This document shows, one piece after another, positions 1 to 8,676 of a stretch of 64,000 nucleotides of DNA. The translations under genes and the position numbers were made by a program. Position 1 is the stretch's first letter; each line of letters opens with the position of its first letter. The notes beneath the pieces were generated by a model. It saw only the letters and a program-made list of their open reading frames with translations. It searched no databases and had not been told where the DNA came from. Origin of the DNA: Microbacterium sp. XT11 (GTDB lineage: Bacteria > Actinomycetota > Actinomycetes > Actinomycetales > Microbacteriaceae); NCBI RefSeq assembly GCF_001513675.1, contig NZ_CP013859.1, forward strand, positions 1,055,081 to 1,119,080, written 5' to 3'.

Positions 1-2
1 CC

Positions 3-401
3 GCGATCACCCCCGAGATGGCCCGGGCCACGTGGGAGTTCACCGGCCTCTTCGCCGGGAACGTCGTGCGCCTCGCGTTCCCGCGGCTCGGCGAGACCGA
101 GCGGGCCCAGGTCGTGGAGCTCATCGCTGCGGCGATCGAGAAGGTCCCGTCGAACGCCGAGTGGCTCACCGCGCAGATCGCGCTGTTCGGCTATCTCGCC
201 GACCGCGCCCACAACGATCTCTACCGGTCGCTGCTCGGCGATTCGTGGTACCTGATCCTGCGCAACCTCGCCCGCATCGGCATCTCGCCCGCGGGCCAGG
301 CCGAGAGCATCCGCGCCCTCCACCTGCTCTCCGATGCGTTCGTCGAGGGCGACCTGCTTGCGGCGGAGCGCGCAGCCCAGCGGGTCTACGGGCTGGCGTG
401 A
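3..401 (+). CDS. GntR-family regulator, C-terminal FCD-like part (5' cut by window edge)
   Basis: The reading frame is open to the left edge of the window, so only the last ~132 residues are visible. They form an all-helical region with alternating hydrophobic and acidic stretches ending AERAAQRVY, which resembles the ligand-binding FCD domain of FadR-type GntR regulators. The helix-turn-helix half would lie outside the window. The ATG at 18 is internal to the open frame and is not a convincing start. A strong hairpin follows six bases after the stop. Family assignment comes from overall pattern only; another all-helical regulator (for example TetR C-terminal) is possible. Confidence 0.5.
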   Translation, partial: AITPEMARATWEFTGLFAGNVVRLAFPRLGETERAQVVELIAAAIEKVPSNAEWLTAQIALFGYLADRAHNDLYRSLLGDSWYLILRNLARIGISPAGQAESIRALHLLSDAFVEGDLLAAERAAQRVYGLA

Positions 402-406
402 GCGCG

Positions 407-447
407 GGCGTCCGGTCGCGCGAAGGGATGCCGTGCGACCGGACGCC
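407..447. terminator. Bidirectional hairpin terminator
   Basis: GCGTCCGGTCGC (408-419) is perfectly complementary to GCGACCGGACGC (435-446), and one more G-C pair flanks it, giving a 13-bp stem with a 15-nt loop. It lies between two convergent genes, just after the stop of the GntR fragment, so it could end transcription from both sides. There is no clear U-tract, which is common in high-GC actinobacteria. Confidence 0.75.
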
Positions 448-488
448 TGACCATGCCCTCGTGCGGGGCACGCCGCCGTCGCGCACGC

Positions 489-848
489 TCAGCGGCCGAG
501 CTTCTCGGCGCACGCGACGCAGTGGGACGCGAAAGGCCGCACCTCGAGGCGGGCGCCCGGGATCTCGTTTCCGCACGACGCGCAGACCCCGTAGCTCCCC
601 GCGTCGAGCCGGGCGATCGCATCGTCGACCGCCCGCAGCTCGGCGGCCGCCGCGTCGGTGAGCCCGGTCAGCCGCGACCACTCGGACGAGAGTGTGACGC
701 CCTCGGGGTCGTGCTCGTCGTCGTCGTTCGACCCTTCGCGGTCGTGCGCGAGCGCGTCGAGAGTCGCGCGCGTCGCCGCGAGCCGTGCCTCGGCCTGTGC
801 TCGCAGTTCGCCGAGCAGGGCGCGGAACCGTGCGTCGTCGGAGGTCAT
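489..848 (-). CDS. DksA/TraR-type C4 zinc-finger protein
   Basis: A 119-residue protein whose C-terminal end has the four-cysteine finger CASC...CVAC of the DksA/TraR family, with the family's usual [10 protein letters not shown] lead-in. The N-terminal half is helical and charged, with an acidic DDDEHDPEG patch. Such proteins bind the RNA polymerase secondary channel and modulate transcription, but many short actinobacterial members are functionally untested. I chose ATG at 848 because a weak GAG lies about 8 nt upstream; a GTG two codons earlier (854) is also possible. It is divergent from gnd and convergent with the GntR fragment. Confidence 0.85.
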   Translation of the reverse strand: MTSDDARFRALLGELRAQAEARLAATRATLDALAHDREGSNDDDEHDPEGVTLSSEWSRLTGLTDAAAAELRAVDDAIARLDAGSYGVCASCGNEIPGARLEVRPFASHCVACAEKLGR

Positions 849-970
849 GCGCACACTCTAGGCGGAGCATCCGACGCCGGGCCGTCCAGGGCGTTGAGTC
901 GCACAGGTGCGCGTGCCAGGATGAGCGCGGATCGGTCCGCCGTGGACGGATCCCGTCGGGAGGAGCAGAC

Positions 971-2026
971 ATGCAGCTGGCCATGATCGGACTGGGACGG
1001 ATGGGCGCCAACATCGTCCGCCGTCTGATGCGCGACGGACACGAGTGCGTCGTCTACGACGTCAATCCGGATGCCGTCGCCGCGCTCGCCGCGGAGGGCG
1101 CGATCGGCGCCGACAGCGTCGCCGACCTCGCCGCCAAGCTGCAGTCGCCCCGTGTGGTCTGGCTCATGGTGCCGGCATCCCTCACCGGTCGCGTCGTCGA
1201 CGAGGTGGCCGCAGTGCTCGACAAGGGCGACATCATCATCGACGGCGGCAACTCCAACTATCGCGACGACGTGCGCCGGGCGGCGGCGCTGCGCGAGCGC
1301 GGCATCGAGTTCGTCGACATCGGCACGAGCGGCGGCGTCTTCGGCCTCGAACGCGGCTACTGCCTCATGGTCGGCGGATCGGATGCGGCGGTGCAGCACA
1401 TCGAGCCGATCCTGAAGACCATCGCACCGGGCATCGGCGAGATCGAGCGCACGCCCGGCCGCAGCGGAGAGCCGTCGCCGGAGGAGCAGGGGTACCTGCA
1501 TTGCGGGCCGTCCGGCGCGGGCCACTTCGTCAAGATGGTGCACAACGGCATCGAGTACGGCATCATGGCCGCCATCGCCGAGGGTCTCAACCTGCTCGAG
1601 AACGCGGATGCCGGAGTGCGCGAGGCCGAGCACTCGGCCGAGGTCGCGCCGCTGGAGGAGCCCGAGTTCTACCAGTTCCCGATCGACACGGCCAAGGTCG
1701 CCGAGCTGTGGCGGCGCGGATCGGTGATCTCGTCGTGGCTGCTCGACCTCACCGCCGCCGCTCTGCACGAGAACCCCACGCTCGACGGTCTCGCCGGCCG
1801 GGTGTCCGACTCTGGCGAGGGGAGGTGGACGGTCAAGGCCGCGGTGGACGTCGGCGTTCCCGTTCCCGTTCTGGCGGCCTCGCTGTTCGAGCGTTTCGCG
1901 TCGCGCGACGAGGACCGCTTCGCGAACCAGGTGCTCTCCGCCATGCGCCTGCAGTTCGGCGGTCACCAGGAGCGACCTGCCGGAGACGTGCTGGAGGCCG
2001 GAAGCCGCAAGTCCGACGCCGGCTGA
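971..2026 (+). CDS. gnd: 6-phosphogluconate dehydrogenase, short decarboxylating type
   Basis: Oxidises 6-phosphogluconate to ribulose 5-phosphate and CO2 in the pentose phosphate pathway. The 351-residue protein begins with the dinucleotide-binding [12 protein letters not shown], followed by the DGGNSNY substrate loop (~93-99), GTSGG and the catalytic [19 protein letters not shown] block. Its length matches the short GndA/YqeC-type enzymes, which are usually NAD-dependent, rather than the ~470-residue form. ATG at 971 follows GGGAGGAG at an ideal distance. The frame is open about 60 codons further upstream, but that stretch is antisense to the DksA-like gene and has no protein-like character. 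Confidence 0.93.
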   Translation: MQLAMIGLGRMGANIVRRLMRDGHECVVYDVNPDAVAALAAEGAIGADSVADLAAKLQSPRVVWLMVPASLTGRVVDEVAAVLDKGDIIIDGGNSNYRDDVRRAAALRERGIEFVDIGTSGGVFGLERGYCLMVGGSDAAVQHIEPILKTIAPGIGEIERTPGRSGEPSPEEQGYLHCGPSGAGHFVKMVHNGIEYGIMAAIAEGLNLLENADAGVREAEHSAEVAPLEEPEFYQFPIDTAKVAELWRRGSVISSWLLDLTAAALHENPTLDGLAGRVSDSGEGRWTVKAAVDVGVPVPVLAASLFERFASRDEDRFANQVLSAMRLQFGGHQERPAGDVLEAGSRKSDAG

Positions 2027-2041
2027 CGATCGGCCGGCGTC
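2015..2041. terminator. Hairpin between gnd and the YbdK-type gene
   Basis: GACGCCGGC (2015-2023) pairs perfectly with GCCGGCGTC (2033-2041) around a 9-nt loop. The loop contains the gnd stop codon. It sits between convergent genes and could terminate both. Confidence 0.65.
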
Positions 2042-2045
2042 GTCC

Positions 2046-3206
2046 TCATCCCGCGTCATGCGTGTGCGCGAGGGCGTCGCGCACGACGGCGCCCGGACCG
2101 CCGCCCGAGGCGCCGACGCTCCGCTGACGGTCGGCGCCGTTGCCTCGCCGGAGGATCTCACGGATGCCGTGCCGCACGATCCGCCCTTCGGCGGCGTCGG
2201 TGACGTGCGGACCCACGAACGCCAGCAGCTCGTCGACGGCGGCGGCCGCCGGCACGGGGCGGCTCAGCGCCGGGCTCATGAGCTCCTGCGACAGGCCCCA
2301 GCGGCTCGCCCGCCACGATGCGAGCCGCAGCAGGCTCGTCGGGGTGTCTGCGGCGGGCACGCCGTCGCGCCACGACGCGGCCGACGCTTCGACGAGCGCG
2401 CGGATCAGCACGGCGAGGCACGCGGCGTCCTGCGGACGAAGGCACACGTCGGCGATGCGGATCTCCACCGTCGGCGCGTGCGACGACAGCCGCGCGTCGA
2501 AATAGATCATGCCGCGGTCGAGGGACACATCGGCGGAGAGCACCGCGTCGACCGCCGCGGCGTACCCCTCCGCCGTGTGGAACCGGTCGTATGCGCCAGC
2601 GCTCGGCCACCGGCTCCACGCCTGATAGCGGTAGCTCGCGAAGCGCGAGTCGACACCGTGCCAGTACGGCGAGTTGGCGCTGAGCGCCAGCAGCACGGGC
2701 AGCCACGGACGGATGCGGTCGAGCACTGCCACGCCCTCCTGCGGTGACGAGATCGACACGTGCACGTGCAGCCCGCACGTCAGCTGCTCGTCCATCGTGA
2801 GGCCGAAGCGCTCCCGCATCCGCTCGTACCGCGGAGTGTGCACGAGGTGCGGGTCGCACGCGTGAGCGGGGGTGGCCATCGCGACGGCCCGCGCGCCGTG
2901 CTGCTGGGCGCGGAGGTCCGCCGCCCGCCGTCCTCCGACGATCGTCGCGACGATGTCGTCGTACCCGCCAAGCGGAGGTGTGACGACCTCGATCTGCTCG
3001 CTCTTCACCTCGGCTTCGAGCTGCGACCCGCACGGGAGCGTGAGCGGGCCGCCGTGCAGGATGCGGGTGGCCGCCGGCACCGGTTCGAGGGTCTCGGCGT
3101 CGACGAGCAGCAGCTCCTCCTCCAGCCCGACGAGGCGTCCGGGGAGCGGGACGAGTTCGGCCGGATGCTGCTGCGGCTCCGGGTCTGCGCCGAGCGCGAG
3201 AGTCAT
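2046..3206 (-). CDS. Glutamate-cysteine ligase-like carboxylate-amine ligase (YbdK/GCS2 family)
   Basis: A 386-residue ATP-grasp-like GCS2 family enzyme. Recognisable family stretches are VGLEEELLLVD at the N-terminus, SEQIEVVTPP, CGLHVHVSI near the middle, NSPYWHG and RIADVCLRPQD. Members ligate a carboxylate to an amine; some make gamma-glutamylcysteine, but the substrate of most actinobacterial copies is unknown. ATG at 3206 has AGGAGG about 7 nt upstream. Its start overlaps the stop of a 45-codon upstream ORF as ATGA, so the two are probably translationally coupled. An upstream in-frame ATG at 3251 would ignore the strong ribosome site and is less likely. Confidence 0.9.
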   Translation of the reverse strand: MTLALGADPEPQQHPAELVPLPGRLVGLEEELLLVDAETLEPVPAATRILHGGPLTLPCGSQLEAEVKSEQIEVVTPPLGGYDDIVATIVGGRRAADLRAQQHGARAVAMATPAHACDPHLVHTPRYERMRERFGLTMDEQLTCGLHVHVSISSPQEGVAVLDRIRPWLPVLLALSANSPYWHGVDSRFASYRYQAWSRWPSAGAYDRFHTAEGYAAAVDAVLSADVSLDRGMIYFDARLSSHAPTVEIRIADVCLRPQDAACLAVLIRALVEASAASWRDGVPAADTPTSLLRLASWRASRWGLSQELMSPALSRPVPAAAAVDELLAFVGPHVTDAAEGRIVRHGIREILRRGNGADRQRSVGASGGGPGAVVRDALAHTHDAG

Positions 3207-3340
3207 GGCGATCCCTCCTGTTCCTCGGGTCGCGCGGCGAGCAGGGGGCACTCCGTCAACCGGTCGATGATGTCACCCTCGTGCACGTCGAGAAAACGCG
3301 ACACCCGCGCCACGGCATCCGCGTCTGCCCCTGTGTCCAT
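3203..3340 (-). CDS. Small 45-residue ORF coupled to the GCS2-family gene
   Basis: ATG at 3340 opens a frame of 45 codons whose TGA overlaps the ATG of the ligase gene (ATGA). The product reads MDTGADADAVARVSRF, then a DVHEGDIIDRL segment and an ECPLLAARPEEQEGSP tail. It is acidic, has one cysteine and no membrane segment. The coupling geometry, sensible amino-acid composition and absence of any other gene in this gap support translation. No strong Shine-Dalgarno precedes the ATG. I do not recognise a family. It may simply place ribosomes at the ligase start, or act as a small partner protein. Confidence 0.5.
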   Translation of the reverse strand: MDTGADADAVARVSRFLDVHEGDIIDRLTECPLLAARPEEQEGSP

Positions 3341-3403
3341 GACCAGAGCATGGACGATCCCGGGGGCGGCGGCAGGGGGATTGACGCGACGAGCCGTCGA
3401 CCG

Positions 3404-3850
3404 CTAGCTGTACTGACCGGGGACGTCGATCACGTCCGCCGCGTGTGAGGCATCGAGCTTGCCGAGTAGTCGCTCCAGGGCTGTCAGCTCGTCGGGGGTC
3501 AGCGCATGGAAGAAGGCATCACGACCCCGGCGCAGGCCGGGCTGCAGGTCGTTCCACCGCTGCTGCCCCTCGGGGGTCAGGCTCAGAAGCCGCGACCTGG
3601 CATCGGCGGGGTTCGGCCGAGCCTGGACCCATCGCGCATCGATGAGCTTCCTGATGGTGGCACCGATGTTCCGCGGGTCGACCGCGGTGGCGGTCGCCAC
3701 CTGTGCCTGTGTCCGTTCACCTTCCGCGAGGGCAGCCATGGCAGAGGACTGGGCCGTGGTGATCCCCTGCCCTGCCAGGTGAGTCGCCCATGCTCTCTCT
3801 GCGCGCCGTCCGAGGGTCGCCAGGAGGAAGCTGGCCCCCTGGCGATACTT
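3404..3850 (-). pseudogene. MarR-family regulator, 5'-truncated
   Basis: The frame encodes a MarR winged helix: a FLLATLGRRAERAWATHL dimerisation helix, QSSAMAALAEGERTQAQVA, the recognition region VDPRNIGATIRKLIDA and the wing DARSRLLSLTPEGQQRW. It runs upstream to a stop near 3896, and no ATG, GTG or TTG occurs in frame before the internal ATG at 3739. Starting at 3739 would remove the first dimerisation helices. The 5' end therefore appears lost where this frame meets the equally truncated VOC gene at about 3850. A functional 111-residue product from 3739 is possible but would be unusually short. Confidence 0.6.
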
Positions 3851-3852
3851 GA

Positions 3853-4257
3853 CGCCAAGCAGAACACGTCCGTACCCCCGATCGCGACGGCTCGATCATC
3901 CATGCCGAGGTCACGGTCGGCAACTCCACGATCATGCTGTGCGATCGCAAGCCCGACTGGCCCTTCACACCAGCCTTCCTGCAGGTCTACGTCCCCGATG
4001 CCCAGGGCTGCCTGGACAGGGCTGTCGCGGCGGGAGGACGCATGGTGACTCCCGTCAGTGACTTCTACGGCGGATACCGGATCGCGCGCGCTCTCGACCC
4101 GTGGCGCAACCTCTGGTGGATCTACGAGCCGACGACCCATCCCCTGCGCCAGGAGGAGCGCGACAGCGACACCGACTGGCACGACCGCAAGCCCAGCCTC
4201 GTCTACACCTCCCTCATGGAGGCCATGCGCTCCCTGGATCGACCTGAGTCGGCATGA
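3853..4257 (+). pseudogene. VOC/PhnB-like glyoxalase-fold protein, 5'-truncated
   Basis: From the stop at 3850-3852 the frame encodes about 134 residues that match the second half of a PhnB-like VOC protein: DRDGSIIHAEVTVGNSTIML, FLQVYVPDAQGCLDRA, AAGGRMVTPVSDFYGG and DPWRNLWWIYEP. The first strand-helix unit, normally about 40 residues containing an AIEFY-type motif, is missing. The first in-frame ATG (3934) lies inside a core strand. Both this gene and the neighbouring MarR frame are cut at the same place, which points to a deletion that removed their shared 5' region. Homologous metal-site residues cannot be complete without the N-terminal half. Confidence 0.6.
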
Positions 4258-4304
4258 ACCACCACTCGTTCATCGGCCCCGATCACGCAGCGTCCGATCG
4301 CGGC

Positions 4305-4442
4305 TCACCCGAACAGCAGCGTGAGAACCGTGGCGCCGCCGCCACCGAGGATCAGCGCGACGATGACCGTCCACGCCACGATGCGGATGCGGCGATTGCG
4401 GCGCGCGTCGAGGTCGCCGTAGTCCTCGCTGTCGTGGCTCAT
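4305..4442 (-). CDS. Small membrane protein, 45 residues
   Basis: ATG at 4442 is preceded by GGTGAGGTG and opens a 45-codon frame. The product has a charged N-terminus (SHDSEDYGDLDARRNRRIR) followed by one transmembrane helix, IVAWTVIVALILGGGGATVL, and a short hydrophobic end. Positive residues before the helix predict N-in orientation. It lies 30 bases downstream of purL on the same strand and could share its transcript. No function can be assigned. The good ribosome site and the clear charged-then-hydrophobic design make it a likely real gene. Confidence 0.7.
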   Translation of the reverse strand: MSHDSEDYGDLDARRNRRIRIVAWTVIVALILGGGGATVLTLLFG

Positions 4443-4472
4443 CGACACCTCACCGGTTCAGAGCTCGGCCGC

Positions 4473-6803
4473 TCACGCGCCGACCGGCTCGGTCACGGTC
4501 GGGCCGAAGGCCGCGGGAAGGGTGGCCTGCGAGCGCTCGCGCAGCTCGGCCGCTGAGACGGTGAAGACGTCCTGCACCTCGAGCTGCGGTTCGGTGTCGG
4601 TCACGCCGATGCGCAGCACCGGGTAGCCGCGACCCTCGCACAGTCCGCGGAACTTCACGTCGTCCTCGCGCGGCACGGTCACGATGACGCGTCCGGTCGA
4701 CTCGGAGAACAGGGCGGATGCCGCGTCGACGCCGTCGCGCTCCATGAGCTCGGTGAGCCACACCCGCGCGCCGACGCCGAACCGCATGACGCCCTCGGCG
4801 AGCGCCTGGGCCAGACCGCCCGTGGAGAGGTCGTGCGCCGACGAGATCAGCCACTCGTCGCGCGCCGCCGCGAGCAGGCCCGCAAGGCGCTTCTCACCGG
4901 CGAGGTCGACCTTCGGCGGGCGGCCGCCGAGGGGCTGGTGCACGACGTCAGCCCACGCCGAGCCGCTGAGCTCGGTCTGCGTGGTGCCGAGGAGGTAGAT
5001 GTTCTGCCCCTCGTCCTGCCACCCTGATGGGATGCGGCGCGAGACGTCGTCGATGATGCCGAGCACGCCGACGAGCGGCGTCGGGTGGATCGGCACGTCG
5101 CCGGTCTGGTTGTAGAACGACACGTTGCCGCCGGTGACCGGGGTGCCCAGCTCGTAGCATCCGTCGGCGAGGCCGTCGACCGTCTGGCCGAACTGCCACA
5201 TGACCTCGGGGTTCTCGGGGGAGCCGAAGTTGAGGCAGTCGGTGATGGCGGTGGGCACGGCACCCGTGACGGCGACGTTGCGGTACGCCTCGGCGAGCGC
5301 GAGCTGCGCGCCGGCGTACGGGTCGAGCTGGCAGTAGCGGCCGTTGGCGTCGGTCGCGATGGCGAAGCCGAGGCCCGACTCCTCGTCGACGCGGATCATG
5401 CCGGCGTCGTCGGGGAAGGCGAGGGCGGTGTTGCCGAGCACGTAGTAGTCGTACTGGTTGGTGATCCAGCGCGTGTCGGCGAGGTTCGGCGACGCGACGA
5501 GGCGCAGGAACTGCTCGCGCAGCTCGGCAGGGTCGTTCGAGCGCGGCAGATTCTCGGCGGCATCCGCCTGCAGAGCGTCGATCCACGTCGGGTACGCCAC
5601 GGGGCGGTCGTAGACGGGGCCGTCGACCGCGACGGTCGACGGGTCGACGTCGACGATGCGCTCGCCCTGCCAGTCGATGACGAGGCGGCCGTCGCCGGTG
5701 ACCTCGCCGAGCACAGAGGTCTCGACGTCCCACTTCTTCACGACCTCGAGGAACGCGTCGAGCTTCTCGGGCGCGACGATCGCCATCATGCGCTCCTGGC
5801 TCTCGCTCATGAGGATCTCTTCGGCGGTCAGCGAGGGGTCGCGCAGCAGCACGTTGTCGAGCGACACGTGCATGCCGGAGTTGCCGTTGGCGGCGAGCTC
5901 GCTCGTGGCGCACGAGATGCCGGCGGCGCCGAGGTCTTGGATGGCCTCGACGAGCTCCTTCGCGTACAGCTCGAGGCAGCACTCGATGAGCACCTTCTCG
6001 GCGAAGGGGTCGCCGACCTGCACGGCGGGCCGCTTGGTGGGGCCGCCGTCGGCGAACGTGTCGGAGGCGAGGATGCTGGCGCCGCCGATGCCGTCGCCGC
6101 CGGTGCGGGCGCCGAAGAGCACGACCTTGTTGCCGACACCCGTGGCGTTCGCGAGCTTGAGGTCTTCGTGGCGGAGCACGCCGACCGCGAGCGCGTTGAC
6201 GAGCGGGTTGGCCTGGTAGACGGCGTCGAACACGGTCTCGCCGCCGATGTTCGGAAGGCCCAGGCAGTTGCCGTAGAAGCTGATGCCGGCGGTGACGCCG
6301 TGCACGACGCGGGCGGTGTCGGGGTGGTCGATCGCGCCGAAGCGCAGGGCGTCCATCACCGCGACGGGGCGGGCGCCCATCGAGATGATGTCGCGGACGA
6401 TGCCGCCGACGCCGGTGGCAGCACCCTGGAAGGGCTCGATGAACGACGGGTGGTTGTGCGACTCGGCCTTGAAGGTCACGGCCCAGCCCTCGCCGACGTC
6501 GATGACGCCCGCGTTCTGGCCCATGCCCACCATGAGGCGCTGCTTCATCTCGTCGGAGACCTTCTGGCCGAAGCGGCGCAGGTAGTTCTTGGAGCTCTTG
6601 TACGAGCAGTGCTCCGACCACATGACGGAGTACATCGCGAGCTCGCCCGACGTGGGGCGGCGGCCCAGGATCTCCTTGATGCGCGCGTACTCGTCGTCCT
6701 TGAGCCCGAGAGCCGCGTACGGCTGCTCCTTCTCGGGGGTCGCGATCGCGTTCTCGACGGAGTCGGGGACGTGCTTGTGGGCAGGTGCAGGGGCGGTGGT
6801 CAC
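4473..6803 (-). CDS. purL: Phosphoribosylformylglycinamidine synthase subunit PurL
   Basis: Catalyses the ATP- and glutamine-dependent conversion of FGAR to FGAM in purine synthesis, working with PurQ and PurS, neither of which is in the window. The 776-residue length fits stand-alone PurL. Visible motifs are [12 protein letters not shown] with the catalytic His near the N-terminus, [28 protein letters not shown], the central SESQERMM, and GGNVSFYNQ in the second ATP-binding-like half. GTG at 6803 is preferred because GGAG lies 5 nt upstream; the GTG two codons earlier (6809) overlaps that ribosome site. A 45-residue membrane protein follows. Confidence 0.96.
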   Translation of the reverse strand: MTTAPAPAHKHVPDSVENAIATPEKEQPYAALGLKDDEYARIKEILGRRPTSGELAMYSVMWSEHCSYKSSKNYLRRFGQKVSDEMKQRLMVGMGQNAGVIDVGEGWAVTFKAESHNHPSFIEPFQGAATGVGGIVRDIISMGARPVAVMDALRFGAIDHPDTARVVHGVTAGISFYGNCLGLPNIGGETVFDAVYQANPLVNALAVGVLRHEDLKLANATGVGNKVVLFGARTGGDGIGGASILASDTFADGGPTKRPAVQVGDPFAEKVLIECCLELYAKELVEAIQDLGAAGISCATSELAANGNSGMHVSLDNVLLRDPSLTAEEILMSESQERMMAIVAPEKLDAFLEVVKKWDVETSVLGEVTGDGRLVIDWQGERIVDVDPSTVAVDGPVYDRPVAYPTWIDALQADAAENLPRSNDPAELREQFLRLVASPNLADTRWITNQYDYYVLGNTALAFPDDAGMIRVDEESGLGFAIATDANGRYCQLDPYAGAQLALAEAYRNVAVTGAVPTAITDCLNFGSPENPEVMWQFGQTVDGLADGCYELGTPVTGGNVSFYNQTGDVPIHPTPLVGVLGIIDDVSRRIPSGWQDEGQNIYLLGTTQTELSGSAWADVVHQPLGGRPPKVDLAGEKRLAGLLAAARDEWLISSAHDLSTGGLAQALAEGVMRFGVGARVWLTELMERDGVDAASALFSESTGRVIVTVPREDDVKFRGLCEGRGYPVLRIGVTDTEPQLEVQDVFTVSAAELRERSQATLPAAFGPTVTEPVGA

Positions 6804-6872
6804 GCGCACTCCAAGATCGGGGCCGGCGGGGCGTCTCCAGTCTACCGGCGCATTTAGCGGCCTAATTCTCGG

Positions 6873-7292
6873 TCATGGGCTGTGCCAGGGGTCGACGAGG
6901 TCGACCGTGAGGCCGTCGAAGTCGGTGACGTTGCGAGTCGCGAGCACCGCCCCGTTCACGGTCACGATGGCCGCGATCTGCGCGTCGGCGATGCTGATGG
7001 GGCGTCCGAGCCGTGCGCGGTACGCCACGATGGTTCCGTACTCGACCGCCGCACTCGCATCGAACACCAGGATGCGGTCTGCGAAGAGCTGCAGCATCCG
7101 ATCGAACTCCTCGGCGAGGACTCGTCTGCGGGCGCCCTGCGGGAGAAGGGCGATGCCCGCCGCGATCTCGGCGATCACAACGGTCGTCGTCCACACCTCG
7201 CGCTCGGGGATCCCGTCGAGCCATTTCCGCACGCGCTCGCTCGGCCGCGATCGCATGAACTCCGACAGGACGTTGGTGTCGAGGACGATCAT
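6873..7292 (-). CDS. vapC: PIN-domain toxin (VapC/FitB-like)
   Basis: A 139-residue PIN-domain ribonuclease. Acidic residues typical of the active site are seen in VLDTNVLSEF (Asp5), in TTVVIAEIAAGI (Glu), and in SIADAQIAAI and ATRNVTDFDGL near the end. The LSEFMR and W..GIPE features resemble FitB-type members. The ATG overlaps the stop of the upstream antitoxin gene as ATGA, the usual arrangement for coupled toxin-antitoxin pairs. Likely action is cleavage of RNA when the antitoxin is lost. It lies downstream of purL's divergent flank and is not related to purine synthesis. Confidence 0.9.
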   Translation of the reverse strand: MIVLDTNVLSEFMRSRPSERVRKWLDGIPEREVWTTTVVIAEIAAGIALLPQGARRRVLAEEFDRMLQLFADRILVFDASAAVEYGTIVAYRARLGRPISIADAQIAAIVTVNGAVLATRNVTDFDGLTVDLVDPWHSP

Positions 7293-7540
7293 GTGAGATC
7301 GAGCGGTCGGGGATAGTCGTCGCGGGGAGGGACCTCGAGCGCCGTGCCGTCGGAGAAGATCGAAGCGAGGCGGGTGCCGAATCCTTCGCCCACGCGTGGC
7401 GGCGGCGAAGAAGCGCGACGAGCGGCGGCGGTCAGGATGCTGCGGATCTCGGCTTCCATGGAGCGTCCTTCACGCGCTGCGCTCATCTTGAGGGCTCGTA
7501 CGACATCGTCGTCGAGCCCACGCACGGTGATCGTGGCCAT
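7289..7540 (-). CDS. Ribbon-helix-helix antitoxin (FitA-like)
   Basis: An 83-residue protein beginning MATITVRGLDDDVVRALK and continuing AAREGRSMEAEIRSIL, the strand-helix-helix pattern of Arc/FitA-type antitoxins. The C-terminal half (FGTRLASIFSDGTAL...) would wrap the PIN toxin. ATG at 7540 follows AGGAGG. The gene is upstream of and overlaps the toxin by four bases. A perfect palindrome just upstream is the likely operator through which the antitoxin or complex represses its own promoter. Confidence 0.88.
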   Translation of the reverse strand: MATITVRGLDDDVVRALKMSAAREGRSMEAEIRSILTAAARRASSPPPRVGEGFGTRLASIFSDGTALEVPPRDDYPRPLDLT

Positions 7541-7552
7541 CGCGGAGCCTCC

Positions 7553-7578
7553 TGACTGCAGTGCTGTCACTGCAGTCA
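7553..7578. promoter_or_regulatory. Perfect 26-bp inverted repeat, toxin-antitoxin operator
   Basis: TGACTGCAGTG (7553-7563) and CACTGCAGTCA (7568-7578) are exact inverted copies around the spacer CTGT. The repeat starts at the antitoxin ribosome site and is 13 bases upstream of its ATG. This is the position expected for autoregulation by a FitAB/VapBC-type complex. Confidence 0.8.
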
Positions 7579-7614
7579 TCATGCTACGCGCCCGGGAGAC
7601 TGGCTGAGGAGTGC

Positions 7615-8565
7615 CTAATCCGCGGATGCCGCCGCGAAACGGCCTGCGAGCGCGGCAGCGGCCTCGCGCAGCGGTGCGGGGTCGAGCACACGGAAGGGCG
7701 CGTCGAAGCGGGCGACGGCGGCGAGCAGCCCGATCCACGACCACGATCCGAGCGTCACGCGGCAGCGCGTGTCGTCGATGGCCTCGACCGTGCCGTCGTG
7801 ATCCACCCACGGCGCGACCCGGTGCGCCGGCAGCTCGATCTCCACGGAACCGACGCAGGGCCACTGATCTCCGGCATCCGATCCCTTCGCTCTGGCCGCG
7901 AGGTACGTCGCCGCATCGCCCTCGGGGATCGGCCGAGGCGTGAACGACGGGCCGACCGGGATGCGCGGCGTCACGCGGTCGAGCCGGAACGTGCGCCAGC
8001 CGCCGGCGTCGAGGTCCCACGCCAGCAGGTACCAACGGCCCTCCCTGGCGACGACCGCGTGCGGCTCGGTGCGCCGTGGCGGCCGGTCGTCGTCGCGGTA
8101 GCCGAAGCGCAGCACCATGCGATCGCGCACGGCAGCTGTGACGGCCTCGAGCACGGCGGGGTTCACGCTGACCTCCGCGGTCTCGCCGGAGAAGCGGATG
8201 CCGTCGACCCGGTGCCGCAGTCGCGACGGCATCACCTGCCGCACGGTCGCGAGCGCCCTGGCGGCCGCGTCGCCGACGTCGATGCCGCTCGCGGAGACGC
8301 CCTGCAGAGCGACGGCGATCGCGACGGCCTGCTCGTCGTCGAACAGCAGCGGCGGGAGCTCGGAGCCCGCTGCGAGGCGGTACCCGCCGTCGGGACCCTT
8401 GCCCGCACCGATGCGGTAGCCGAGCTCGCGCAGCCGGTCGACGTCGCGGCGGACGGTGCGGACGCTCACACCCAGGCGATCGGCGAGCACGTGACCCGGC
8501 CAGTCGCGCGGCGTCTGCAGCAGCGAGAGCAGCGCGAGCATGCGCGACGACGGGGATGAGGTCAT
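7615..8565 (-). CDS. WYL-domain transcriptional regulator (YafY/DeoR-type)
   Basis: A 316-residue regulator with an N-terminal helix-turn-helix (RMLALLSLLQTPRDWPGHVLADRLGVSVRTVRRDV split by a turn), a linker reading GPDGGYRLAAG, and a central WYL domain containing RFGYR and REGRWYLLAWDLDAGGWRTFRLDR. The C-terminal extension (WCX-like) is complete. WYL domains sense small ligands or nucleic acids. ATG at 8565 is the first codon of the helical region; the frame is open further upstream but without protein-like sequence. The gene is divergent from a VOC protein gene, a frequent actinobacterial pairing, and probably controls it. Confidence 0.9.
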   Translation of the reverse strand: MTSSPSSRMLALLSLLQTPRDWPGHVLADRLGVSVRTVRRDVDRLRELGYRIGAGKGPDGGYRLAAGSELPPLLFDDEQAVAIAVALQGVSASGIDVGDAAARALATVRQVMPSRLRHRVDGIRFSGETAEVSVNPAVLEAVTAAVRDRMVLRFGYRDDDRPPRRTEPHAVVAREGRWYLLAWDLDAGGWRTFRLDRVTPRIPVGPSFTPRPIPEGDAATYLAARAKGSDAGDQWPCVGSVEIELPAHRVAPWVDHDGTVEAIDDTRCRVTLGSWSWIGLLAAVARFDAPFRVLDPAPLREAAAALAGRFAAASAD

Positions 8566-8572
8566 GCCGTCA

Positions 8573-8598
8573 ATTCTGCTCCGAGTAGAGGACAGAAT
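8573..8598. promoter_or_regulatory. Candidate operator between WYL regulator and VOC gene
   Basis: ATTCTG (8573-8578) and CAGAAT (8593-8598) form perfect 6-bp inverted arms. The sequence CTCC...GAGGA inside nearly extends the symmetry. It lies eight bases upstream of the WYL gene start, in the divergent intergenic region, so binding there could repress the regulator itself. Inference from position and symmetry only. Confidence 0.45.
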
Positions 8599-8676
8599 CT
8601 GGCCTCTTCGATTGCGATCGTTGTTCACGTGCGGCGGATCGCCGCGTGACGACAGATCGACAAGCCAGGAGTTCTC

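Noticed and set aside
785..970. 62-codon upstream extension of gnd
   Set aside because: Arg/Ala/Pro-rich antisense-type sequence; GGGAGGAG and the Rossmann start place the ATG at 971.
5085..6857. 590-codon + strand frame opposite purL
   Set aside because: Val/Asp/Gly/His-rich shadow of a certain purL gene.
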